From the NCBI RefSeq assembly GCF_000234665.1, contig NC_018312.1, forward strand, positions 1,235,791 to 1,299,790: a DNA stretch of 64,000 nucleotides. The letters are read 5' to 3'. Positions 51,395-61,300 of this stretch are shown piece after piece. How positions within the stretch are numbered: the stretch's first letter is position 1; every line of letters starts with the position of its first letter. The position numbers and the translations under genes are program-made. The notes beneath the pieces were generated by a model. That model did not search any database and was not told the DNA's origin. It saw only the letters and a list, made by a program, of their open reading frames with translations. The stretch comes from Leishmania mexicana MHOM/GT/2001/U1103. Lineage: Eukaryota > Euglenozoa > Kinetoplastea > Trypanosomatida > Trypanosomatidae.

Positions 51395-52692
51395 GAGGGT
51401 GTTGTGTCAAACTCCCCGACAGAGCGCCACACTTGTGGTCTCGCTGACCTGGTTGCCGGCATGGCGGATGTGACCCTGCTCTCTGCCATGCCGAATGAAA
51501 TCTTCACCTGCTCGCACATCGAGGATCCGGATCGGCCACCGTGTGACGACTGCAGTCACAGCCCCTGCGGAGCACCACCCACAGCGGGATGCCGCTCGCG
51601 CGCCTCTCATCTTTGATGGCAGAGGTGCTGATGAAGGAACGTCGCTGCTGTCGCGTCGCTGGGGCGCCGAACGCCTCTCACGGCGCGCCGCTGGCGCACG
51701 GACTGTACGCGTCAGGCGCCCGAAATCGATGGTGAGCATTCGCGTCCATATACTGTTCGCGAGTTCAAGGTGGTGCGGCACCTCCCAGAGGTTCTGAAAG
51801 AGGGGGCTGGGCTCTGTGCGCACGTACGGCGTCAGTTTGACGTCTAATTGCCAGCGATACTGAACGCTGGCTTTGGGTCGCGCACGTGGCTGAAGGACCC
51901 CGCTGTGCTCGCCACACGCTGCGCGGTCGAAACCTTCGCTGGCATCTCTGCCCTGGCGCTGCGCCACTTGCATCTTCGTCGTGGGCACTGGCACCTTGAA
52001 GCTCGGCATCTGCTGTGGGCCGAAGCACAAGGGTGTTGTGCTGTGGTGAACTCCATTGAGGGGGACTCCTTTAGGAGCAGCAACTCTTCAGCGGCTTCCG
52101 GGTACTCATCGACTCTGTCATCACAATGAGTATGGGGCAAGGGAAGCGGAGCGTGGTGTTGTACGCCCTTCTGCCAGGGCCGGTGCAAGTACCGTTGTGG
52201 AACACCCTCAGCAGCGTGGTGCAACAAGCTTTTCTGCACCTCGGCGGCGGTCACTACTTGGCCGCCTCGACACTGGTCGACCAGCTTGTGGACATACCAC
52301 CTGTTACCGTATTTGTGTTCCCCACGTCGCCATTCGCGCACGAGCGGGTGTTCATACACGAGATCTGGGGCACGTCGAAGAGCTGGCACAAGGTGCACCG
52401 CGTCCTGCACAACAGCGCCGCCTTCCTTGAGACTCTTGGCATGGGCGTGTTCGGAGCCGAGTCGAGTCGGGTGGCAACTCAGCTGGGACAACCAGTCGTC
52501 GTCCTTGCAGCGGCGCCATCAACGACAGCAGCCACCGCCTCTCGGCGACGGCGGCGTCCTTTGTCGGCTGTCGTCTGCGGACACGCTGTCTGGCTCACCA
52601 TCACTGTCTCCCTTTCGGGAGGTGCCGCCGGTCCTCTCCGCCGTCGATGGAGTTGGGGAGGACCTCAGGTTTTTTCTTTATTGCGTGCCTAA
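51395..52692 (+). pseudogene. decayed coding sequence with several frame changes and stops
   Basis: Directly after the TGA at 51392 the same frame stays coding-like (GLADLVAGMADVTLLSAMP) up to about 51550, ending at a TGA at 51614. Coding character then appears in another frame (APLIFDGRGADEGTSLLSRR, about 51580-51720). It returns to the first (EHSRPYTVREFKVVRHLPE, about 51725-51844), which is broken by a TAA at 51845-51847. From about 52070 a third frame is good (LFSGFRVLIDSVIT, and an ORF from ATG 52126 with PTSPFAHERVFIHEIWGTSK) to about 52480. A further frame change seems to follow. There is no room for a splice acceptor and UTR after 51394, so this is best explained as the continuation of the upstream gene. 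I do not recognise the family. The 188-codon ORF at 52126-52692 alone could be annotated as a gene. Confidence 0.5.
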
Positions 52693-53457
52693 GGCCTGCT
52701 GGCCTGCAAGCCGTCAGAGCGGAGGAGTGAATGGCAGTCGCCCCAAAACGCTGACGGAGATGAAGCTTGTCGCACATGTCTGCGTGTATCTGTGTGTGCG
52801 TCTGTACGTTTCTCTCTCTGTGACTCACTCCTCCGGCTCTACTCAGTGCATCGCAGCAAGCCAACACAGCGGGTTCGCCATAAAGGGGCGAACCGGGGCG
52901 GAGGAACAGCCAAGACCTGCCGTGCCACCAATCACAGCGCGGGAGGTAGACGAAGACAAGACTGACGTGGTCGCGTGCCCCCGCCTCGCCGAATAAACTA
53001 AGCGGTGGCTAGCGTTGCGTGAACTCTTCTGGTGCCTCACTTCCCTTCCTCCCTAGCCTTCATGACGTGGACGATGCGTGTACGCATGGCCGACGACGCC
53101 AATGCCCCTCCACCCCTGCTTCCCTCGCATGCCTCTTCAGCTCTTCTCTTCGCTGTCGTCTTCACCGCACCACACTTCCACGTCGTCAGACGGTGCCAAA
53201 GAGGATTACGTTGGAGCCGAAGTGGCCCCCCTCGCTGCCTTGCGTGCCCCGCCTTGTCGTCTGGACAGCATCGGCGTGCCTGCTTCTGGATACTCACACG
53301 TGCGAGCACACATAGCGGGTCACGCGCCAATTTGAGAGCGGCGATCCTCTTCGTGCTCCTGCTGCATCTCTCCTTTCAGATCCACTGCCCACACACCATC
53401 GTGTTGTGCGCCGACGTCAGCGCACCCCCTCTCCATCTTCCTGCTCCCTCCGCCACA
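52693..53457. other. spacer before the gene at 53458
   Basis: No gene is supported, though a few coding-like residues of the decayed gene may extend to about 52700. The upstream frame from 53032 starts at a GTG and reads through the splice tract. Confidence 0.45.
53346..53379 (+). promoter_or_regulatory. spliced-leader acceptor (polypyrimidine tract plus AG)
   Basis: A pyrimidine-rich tract ends in TTTCAG with AG at 53378-53379, 79 bases before the ATG at 53458. It decides that start over the longer frame opening at 53032. Confidence 0.6.
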
Positions 53458-55182
53458 ATGAGCACGACGACAACGACGCAGTACACACGATCTGCGATAC
53501 TAGCGTGGGCGAACGACGTGCTAGAGACGTCGTACACCACTTTTCAGAACATACCGAGCTATGAGGTGGGCCTCTTGCTCTACGGCGTCTTCCACGGCTG
53601 CCCCTCCAGAGGCGAAGCGACGGCGAACCGCCTCGCCGACCATGCCGCCGCCGCTGCCGCGGTGACGACGAGCAGTGTTAGTGTGCCGTTGCTTTCCGCG
53701 GCGGAGCTACAGAGGCACCACCAGCAGCACCAAGAGACGTGCATGCGCTACCTTCAACTTCTGCAGTTTCCATCGACGCCTCCCTCCACGGCACCAGCCA
53801 ATGCTGCTGCTGTGTTGTCGGGGACGGCGGAAGCCTCAGCTCCAAGCCCCGGTAGCACATTCTCTTCAGCTGTGCCGCCTCTCCCCGATGGACACAGCGG
53901 TACCACGTCTGCCGTGGCGCAGCAGCGCAACGCCGAGCACGTTCTCGCGATGATCCGTGCGCTCAGCGCCGAGGAGGCGGAGCTGTTGCGCGACGAGATC
54001 AGCGAAACACCAACGAGCGGTGGTGGCAGCACCGCTAATGTAGTACTGCTGCTGGGGCCGTCGATGACCCCAGCAGCATGGCTGAGCGGTGGCGCCTTTG
54101 TGGAGGAGCTGAAGCTCTGGCGGTGGGTACGGCTGATGGCGGTGCGGCACCGCAGCTCGGTCCGCGCCATTCGATGCGCCATCCATGCCTACCTTCAGCA
54201 CGAGGTAGGCGTCGCCTCGGTGACGCCAGCGCCCGCGAAGGGTTCACAGACGAGCTCGCCGAGTTGTGCCCAGTCGCGAGGCGCGTCGCCGCCGCCACGC
54301 TCACCAGTCGTCATGATGGAAATGAGCGACGTGGCTGAGGTGGAGCCAGGCGACGCGCGCGGCGGTCTTCTCCCCGGCAAGAGCACGCGAGCGTTCGCAC
54401 AAGATGAGTCGGGCGACACCGTGTTGCAGGAGATGAAGCGCATGCGGCCGGAGATGCTGCCGTCGACCTCACCGGTGCCTGCCCATGCAGCGGCAGCGGC
54501 AACCACAACAAGGCCGGGGACGTCGAGTGTTACGCCGCTCGTCGGCTCTGTGTCGCCCTTGCACGCGCTTCTATCTCCCATCAAGGAAGTAGCAGCAGCA
54601 GGCGGGGCACCCACAGCCGACTGCAGTGCGACAAACCTCACCTGGACGACGTCAAGCAGCAGTGTGCACGCCGCCTCTGTGGCAACCATCACTCCGTACG
54701 TTGCACAGGCAACAGAGTTACAGTCGGCGCTTCGCTCTGCCCAGGCAGCACTGCAGAATGAGCTGGCGCTGCACCGAGCACAGCAGCAGCGCCGCCCTCT
54801 CACGCTGCCGACGTCGACGTCGGGAAGTACATCGGAGCGCTCCTCTGGCGGCGACGTGCCCGATGGTGCCGGTGCCATGCACAAGGTGACTCCGCTGCTG
54901 GCGCCAGCGACGAATCCGTGCGATGCGCTGGAGGCGTCGTGCCGTCAGCGCATGGTGAACACCGTGTGTGCCAAGACCCCCGTTGACCAAGGCGATTCAT
55001 CGCTGCTGTCGCCTGTCCCCGATACGCTCACGTGCGATGTGTGTCCGTCCATCATGGCGCACGCGATCCAGTGCAGTCTCGCTGCCATTGACCACTTGGA
55101 AGACGTCCGCGCTCGTGCGATCGCGGCGTGCCTCGAAAGAGATGCCGTGGCGTTGCTCGCCGCGCTGCAGAACATTGTGTGA
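53458..55182 (+). CDS. hypothetical protein, possible N-terminal calponin-homology-like domain, 574 aa
   Basis: The first 110 residues contain two structured pieces: YTRSAILAWANDVLETSYTTF followed by YEVGLLLYGVFHG, and later HHQQHQETCMRYLQLL. The pattern 'aI..W.N..L...yt....psy..G.lLy..f' resembles the start of a CH domain of the EB1 or Spef1 type, which binds microtubules. This is a weak, by-eye match. A second helical block (VEELKLWRWVRLMAVRHRSS) falls near nucleotide 54100, and the C-terminus (IDHLEDVRARAIAACLERDA) is a probable helix that could dimerise. The rest is Ala/Ser/Thr-rich. The start at 53458 follows the acceptor at 53378-53379. Confidence 0.72.
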   Translation: MSTTTTTQYTRSAILAWANDVLETSYTTFQNIPSYEVGLLLYGVFHGCPSRGEATANRLADHAAAAAAVTTSSVSVPLLSAAELQRHHQQHQETCMRYLQLLQFPSTPPSTAPANAAAVLSGTAEASAPSPGSTFSSAVPPLPDGHSGTTSAVAQQRNAEHVLAMIRALSAEEAELLRDEISETPTSGGGSTANVVLLLGPSMTPAAWLSGGAFVEELKLWRWVRLMAVRHRSSVRAIRCAIHAYLQHEVGVASVTPAPAKGSQTSSPSCAQSRGASPPPRSPVVMMEMSDVAEVEPGDARGGLLPGKSTRAFAQDESGDTVLQEMKRMRPEMLPSTSPVPAHAAAAATTTRPGTSSVTPLVGSVSPLHALLSPIKEVAAAGGAPTADCSATNLTWTTSSSSVHAASVATITPYVAQATELQSALRSAQAALQNELALHRAQQQRRPLTLPTSTSGSTSERSSGGDVPDGAGAMHKVTPLLAPATNPCDALEASCRQRMVNTVCAKTPVDQGDSSLLSPVPDTLTCDVCPSIMAHAIQCSLAAIDHLEDVRARAIAACLERDAVALLAALQNIV

Positions 55183-56615
55183 GTGTATGGGGGGAAAGGT
55201 GGGGGAGGGGGCGCCGTAACGGGGAGGGGTCGTGGGGGGACGGGGCCTGTGAGCACACGGCCTGCCAAGCGCTCGGGAGCCATCGGAGGCCACACCGGTG
55301 CAGGCGCGCGTTCCTCGCTCGTCACCGTCTCTCGTGATTTCGCGCTTCCCTCTTCATGGTCGTCGTTCGGCTGCCGCTGCTGCTACTGCTACTGCTGTTG
55401 CTGTGTTGTGACGGAGCCAGCCTGTCCGCCCCCCTTTAAACGGACCCCAATATAGACGCGTGCGCGTGAGCACACATACACACACAGAGAGAGCGAGCGA
55501 GCGAGGAGGACACGCGCACTTTCATCGTCACCATGCGAACACTCGTTGTAGGGTCTACCCCATTCGGCTGTGTTTCGCTTTGCTGGAGGCTGCGCCAGTC
55601 GCCTCCCCCTCTCTGTATGTGTGTCTCTCGCTCTTAGATATCGCTTTCAAGCGTGGCTCACACGCTCGATGCAACCGGCCCTCTGCCCCTCTCCCACTTC
55701 CCTCCCCACTTTCCCGTGGCCGAAAGCGTGCGCTCGTGCGAACTTCAAGCGTGCTTCGATCGAAGGGCACACGCACGCACAGACATCGTCGAATACATCT
55801 CCTAACGCACATGAGGAGGGAGGGAAGGGGCTGGGGGTGGGCAAGGAAGAAAGCTCGCTATGCAAGACGTGACGGTGTCGCACATTGTAACAGAACGCAC
55901 CTCTGTGCGCACCGCTGCTGTGCGCGCGGGCGTCTGCGCTCCCTCGTTTTACAGGGCAACGGTCGCGTGCATCATGCTTAACGCGTATTTCTCGAGGATG
56001 CGTCAGGGTTGGGAGCGAGGGAGGTGCTGAGGGAGGAGGGTGGCACTCACTCATGGTAACGCTGCCGCCATCACCATCACTAATCTGCTGCGGATGGCCA
56101 CCTCACGGCTGTGCGAGGCCCCTCTCCTCCGTCCCTCACCCGAGTGTCACAAAATGTGAACCACATCCACTTACGTTCTCGCACCGTCTTCTTGCTCTCC
56201 TTGCCCTCCCTCTCCAGCCCAGCCCCCGCCACGTTACTCTAGCCACAGTCTATCTGTGTCTGTGTGTGTGTGTGTCGACCGCTGCGTGCGTGGTCATCGT
56301 TACTCTTAGTCTTTAGTCTCGTGTTGTCCGCCTTACCGCGTCCCTTCCTGCGCCCGATCACTACGTGCACTAGCAGCCGAGAACAACCCGTAGCATCCAT
56401 CACTAGTATTAGGGCCACCTTCGTTGTAGCCGTCTTGACCCCCCCCTACCCACCCACCCGCCCGTCCCTCACCCCCGGGTTTGTAGCGCCCACACGGCAT
56501 ACCGTTTGCCGTCCGTAGTGGACGTCGTGGCACCTCAGCGGCCTCGCCGGGTGGTCGTCGGAGAGGTCCCGACGTGTTCGTTTTCGTTGTTGTTTTTTCC
56601 CCGCCGAGTCCGAAA
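55183..56615. other. 1.4-kb intergenic spacer
   Basis: No gene is supported. It holds CTG/CTA-type triplet repeats at about 55370-55402 and a GAGC run near 55490. The acceptor for the next gene lies at its right end. Confidence 0.5.
56575..56608 (+). promoter_or_regulatory. spliced-leader acceptor (T-rich tract plus AG)
   Basis: A T-rich tract (about 56575-56604) is followed by AG at 56607-56608, eight bases before the ATG at 56616. It excludes the longer frame that opens at a GTG at 56574. Confidence 0.6.
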
Positions 56616-57275
56616 ATGATGCTGCGTCGTTGCTGTGGCACAGCCATCTCGGCGGCAACAACGGCCAGTACGAGCCCCCGGTGTAGCGCTCGCTTCATTG
56701 CAAGCGAGTTCAAGGACATCCGCCCGCGAAGCGGTGGAGCCGCGCCGCCGCCGTCGATCAGCAACAACGAGCCCATTCTGCCCATGGACTTCAACCCGCA
56801 CATTGAGTGGTTCGAGTATCCGAAAGAAATTTTTGATCCTAAGTTCCCGTACACCCGTGAGGAGAGCATCCGCATGACGGAGGAGTCGTGGGAAAGTACG
56901 ATGGACGAGATGGCCAGCAAGTACGGCATGCGGCTGAACATGTCCTCCAAGCCGACGTTCTGGATGGCGTGGTTCGTTATGTTCTTCTACAGCTGGTACA
57001 CCCTCTGGGGCTGCTACCGCGCCATGGGCACAGAGCCGGGCTGGTCGCACTTCAAGAACGTCGTGCTGAACCACCCTACAGTACCGATGCTCGAGGAAGA
57101 CGACATCTACCTCGATCAGTGGATCCGGCCCGAGATGCGCGAGAAGTTCAGCCGCTATGACCGCTTCTGGAACTGGAAGCCCCTGGTGAAGCGCGACGGC
57201 GCGAAGACGACGTGGCAGATTCAGATGCAGTACGCCGACGAGTCTGAGTGGCGCCACATGACAAGCCGCTTCTAG
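56616..57275 (+). CDS. mitochondrial single-span membrane protein, probable respiratory-complex subunit, 219 aa
   Basis: The N-terminus (MMLRRCCGTAISAATTAS, then RCSARF) is a clear mitochondrial presequence. One membrane segment is seen at about residues 115-134 (FWMAWFVMFFYSWYTLWGCY). The soluble part before it is acidic and Trp/Tyr-rich (FNPHIEWFEYPKEIFDP), and the part after it ends in a charged C-terminus (RDGAKTTWQIQMQYADESEW). This layout is common among accessory subunits of the trypanosomatid respiratory complexes and ATP synthase in the inner membrane. I cannot assign it to a particular complex; similarity to a complex I subunit was considered but is not convincing. The ATG pair at 56616/56619 follows the acceptor at 56607-56608. 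The sequence is of low redundancy and looks well conserved. Confidence 0.82.
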   Translation: MMLRRCCGTAISAATTASTSPRCSARFIASEFKDIRPRSGGAAPPPSISNNEPILPMDFNPHIEWFEYPKEIFDPKFPYTREESIRMTEESWESTMDEMASKYGMRLNMSSKPTFWMAWFVMFFYSWYTLWGCYRAMGTEPGWSHFKNVVLNHPTVPMLEEDDIYLDQWIRPEMREKFSRYDRFWNWKPLVKRDGAKTTWQIQMQYADESEWRHMTSRF

Positions 57276-57374
57276 TGGTTAGTGCGTGAGCGCGCACGCT
57301 GGCAGCATGCACAAAGGGTGCGTGCCGAGCCGCGACGAAAACTGGATCCAGGAAGCGCACCAGCGACGATGCAG

Positions 57375-57401
57375 GCACACACACACACACACACACACAC
57401 A
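57375..57401. repeat. CA dinucleotide repeat
   Basis: The longest uninterrupted CA run in the window, about 100 bases after the stop of the gene at 56616 and probably in its 3' UTR. Confidence 0.75.
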
Positions 57402-58186
57402 GACAGACACCTCCCCCCTCCCCTCCGCGTAGTGGACGCGTGGCTGTGCGTGTGTTCGCCTCCGCTGACAGTATGGTTAGGAGGCACCTTGTTTGCCGCA
57501 TCTCTCTCCTCGCTCCCTCGCCTGCCCCCTTTCTGACCACCACCTCTGTTGGTGGTGGTCCGCACGTGTCGGGTCTCTTTCCGACAGCACGCGCATGGGT
57601 TTTGGCATGTGCGCGTGGTCCGTTGCGCTGTTGCGCACCTCCTCCTCTCGCTCACCCGTGTCCGTATACGTGTTGTGCCCCCCACACACACACACACACT
57701 TTGTCCGACCTCCCTGCGTGCGTCAGTATCTGCATGCTCAGCTTCCTTTCCTCCACCGCTTTTTACGATTTTGCTCACGCGCGTCATGCAACCAGTCCTC
57801 ATCATGTAGTTGCGCGTCGTCTGACCGCTCGCTTCACTGTTCTCTCTCTCTTGCCTTACCGCGCGCATCAAGACAAGCATGGCATACACACCAAGTGCCC
57901 GGAGCAAAGTTGAGTGACTCTCGGATATAGCCCTCCCTCTGCTCCCCAGCCACCACCACCCCTTCCCTCATCACGCATGAGAGGGAGTCGTGCCTACGCA
58001 AGAGGGGTTCCACAGGCATGTTCTGTGCGTCAGCCCTCTACGTGAAGGGGCGTGCGGCGCACATCGCTGTTTGGCAGCCACTCTCATGCCGCACCCTCCT
58101 GCCTCGCCCCCTCCCCGAGTGCGCGTCGCACCTCGTGCCCCCCTCGTTCTTTTCCTCCGCATCGTCTCTCTCTCTGTCTGTCTACC

Positions 58187-58238
58187 TGTGTGTGTGTGTG
58201 TGTGTGTGCTTGTGTGTGCTTGTGTGTGTGTGTGTGTA
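58187..58238. repeat. TG-rich dinucleotide repeat
   Basis: An imperfect TG run broken by two GCT units, about 120 bases before the start of the last gene. Together with the CA run at 57375 it could pair in RNA, but they belong to different transcripts. Confidence 0.7.
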
Positions 58239-58354
58239 TCAGCCGGAGCGGTGCGCGTGTCTCCGTCGCTCTGCCTATCCTGTTCCTCTTTCACTCTGCC
58301 GGCAAGTCCTGGTCCTCTTCGACCCGCCGTGGGGGGTCGCGCACAGTCATCTGC

Positions 58355-61300
58355 ATGGCCTTTACAGACTCCTCCGTCCCTCCCGCTGCCAGCCACACCG
58401 GCTTTCCAGCCCTCTGCAAGGTTGCCAACGATGATGGGGATAAGGTCGGTACGCAGGACCCCTTCATGGCGACACACCCGTCCTCTTCGCTACCGCCGTC
58501 GTGCGCCAGTTTGATTCACTGCGTTCTGGGACGATCCCTACCCTTTCTGCCGTCATCGCCGTCGCGCAACGCCAACCCGCGAAGTGGTAGCAGCCTAGGT
58601 ATTGGTGGCCGTCTACGCTATGGAACTGATCCCATGAGCTGTAGCGGTTCTCCGCAACTCAGTTACGATGCCTCTGTCGCGGCCGACCCGTCGTCGCTCT
58701 CGCGCACGGTACCACACGGCAGCAGCAGCGACGAGGCCAACACGCTTGGGAAAGACTCCATATTGAAGGAAGAGGACGCCTTTCAGTCGCCGCACGGCAC
58801 CCCCTCCGCTCCTACGGCGATACGACGCTCGCTGTCGCCCACAGGAGCAGCGGCAGTGGTCCGGAAAGGAATGCCGGCCGCACCAGTGCTGCTGCGCCAC
58901 TCGCACGGCGGAAAAACACGTCTCTTGTACGCCGACGGTCACGTTGAGACAGTGGTGGCGGGTGGTGCAAGGAAGGCGCCATCCAAACGTACGCATGCGC
59001 CCCCTGCGGCGAGCCATCGTCGCATGTGCGCCGATGACAAGAGAAGCCACCTTCGGACCTTGCCGCTGGACGCAGCCACGAGGGAGAAAGCAGCTCCTCT
59101 TCCGTCCCCTTCGGCGGACGGACGGTGGCTACTCGAATCGTTTAACGCCGTGGCGCAGGTGCACCAGCAGCAGCTGCCGCCCCTGGTGGAGCCCATCGCC
59201 ACGCCGCCGGGGGCCGGCGCCGCCTCGTCCGCCAGTCCTCCCTCTCACGCTGCGGAGCGTAGGGCAGTGTGCCCGGTGGAGCCAAAGTCCAGCTGGCAGA
59301 CGACGAAGATCCCATCGTGGTCTTTCGTGACCGCTGAGTCGCAGCCACAGAACCTGTTGCCGCGGCAACAGCAAGTTTCGACGAGCTTCACCCCTCCATA
59401 CTCTTCAGGGAAGACACCGCCAAGGCTGCCAGGCAACTTCAGCGACGGCACAGGCGAAGCTGATCGCGCCAGGGAGGCCGCCGAGGCTGCAGGTGCTGAG
59501 GGCAGCAGTGGGCACATGGCAGGCTTCCGGACCTTGATGCCGACTGGACCGCCTCCGATCACCCCAGCTGCCCTGGCTAGCCGTTACGATGCCAACGATA
59601 AAAGCATACCCACCGCAGTGGCGTCCACAGTCAGTGTCCGACCCTCTTGCAGTACGAGCAACGTTGGGGAAGTCACCTTCAGCACGGCGGCGGACGACGC
59701 GACGACCGTAGTCGCGGCGATGCAGCGTAGCATTCGCGCGGAGCTAGCGGCCCAGCAGCGTGCTGGCGCGCAGGCCTTTGCGAGTCGCTACGCCCGAGAC
59801 GTCTCCGCCTCGCCGTCTCTCTTCTCCCTCCGCTTCCCTGTCTGTCCGCTCTCCGAGCTGCACGCGTTTGCGGATCGCCCTCACAACGAGGACGCCGCCG
59901 CCGCATCGTGGGGCGCGCGGAGCACCGGTGAATCCAGTGCAGCGTTTTCGGAGCGCCGAGAGACGGCCAGGACCACAAGTGGAGTCGAGGAGGCGCCTGC
60001 CATTTCGCCCACTCGCTCACCACCACCGCCAGAGCAGACGCCCGACGTGCTGCTGCCATACGCGCAGGTCACGACCCCGTCGGGTTTCACCGTACCGGAG
60101 CTGCTGCAGGACCGTCTGCTGCCACGCGAGACACCAACACTGCAGCACAAGCTGAGCAAACTTTATGCCGTCCGAGGCCTCATCGACGCGCGCGACTCCA
60201 CGGCGTGTCGGTTCACGGTGTCCTTCATGTGGTTTGTCCTCCTGCGGTGCCGCAAGGCACGCCGCGAACAGTCCCTGGTCAACGGCTACGGTCGCCTATC
60301 GCACGCCTTCTCCAACGCTTTCCCGCACGTCGCCCTGGACGAGGCGTTGCCGCCGTTGGATGTGCTGGAGCAGCTCCTGGTGGAGCTCCTGACCTGCTTG
60401 CGCTACTCAGTAAAGGTGCAAAGCGCGGCGAATACTGCGACGAGTGCTGCCGTGGCATCAAGCGCCGCAAGCGCTGCCCGCCCATCACGGCACACAGAGG
60501 GGCTGTCGACGGCTGACGGTCTTGCCACTCTAACGATGGCGTCAGGTAGGGAAGCGACCCCAACGCCGCCGCCAGCGTCTACGACGAACAAGACAAGCGA
60601 CACTCCCAACGCGGCGAGCGCTGCCACGGCTCCATCGAAGGTGCCGCTGCGCCTTCGGCTGCACGAGCACGGCGCCCACTTCCCGCTGCTGTTGAGCCCG
60701 ACATGGTCGAAACTGGTCAGCACGGGCACCGTCGATACCGGCAGTGGCGACGGCTACCAAGAATCGACGTACACGCAGCCGCAGGAGCAGCCGCACAGTC
60801 CACGTCGGCAAGAGGTGCAACGGATGCTCCCCTCCGAAGACGCCTTGGCCATTCTCTGGAAGGTATATCAGGATCTGTGGCTACACCACAGCGATTACGT
60901 GCAGCTATGTCTGTACGAGGAGCTTCTGCAGAAGCAGCTCACCCTGCAGTTTGGCACCTTGGCAGTGCACCTGCAGCAGGGGGCCATGAGCGCCGAGGCG
61001 TCGACAGCGGGCTCCACCACGCCGTCGTTCGGCGCCGGAGTCTCCCAAGGCCTCCGACCGTCGGTAACATGGCGCTTGTCTGCTGTACCCAACACCACGC
61101 CCAACGCCCGCGGTGAGGGCTGTGGTGACCTCCGCACAAGCCGAAACGGCGCGCCGGCATCGGGGGCCTATCTGCGACCGTGGAGGGGCAGGAACACAAC
61201 CGCCATGATGACGAACACGGCCGTTGCTGCCGCGGCCGCCGTTGCGCCTGCAGCGATGCACGGTATCCTCGAGAGCCTGCTGCTGCTCGTGGCGCACGCT

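Larger units (their letters stand above)
57276..58354. other. 1.1-kb intergenic spacer rich in CA and TG repeats
   Basis: No gene is supported. A CA run lies at 57375-57401 and a TG-rich run at about 58187-58238. A tract at about 58276-58300 with AG at 58305-58306 is the likely acceptor for the last gene. Confidence 0.5.

Noticed and set aside
57990..58514. 174-codon ORF overlapping the start of the last gene
   Set aside because: It translates TG and CT repeats and ends inside the long frame that is open to the window edge.
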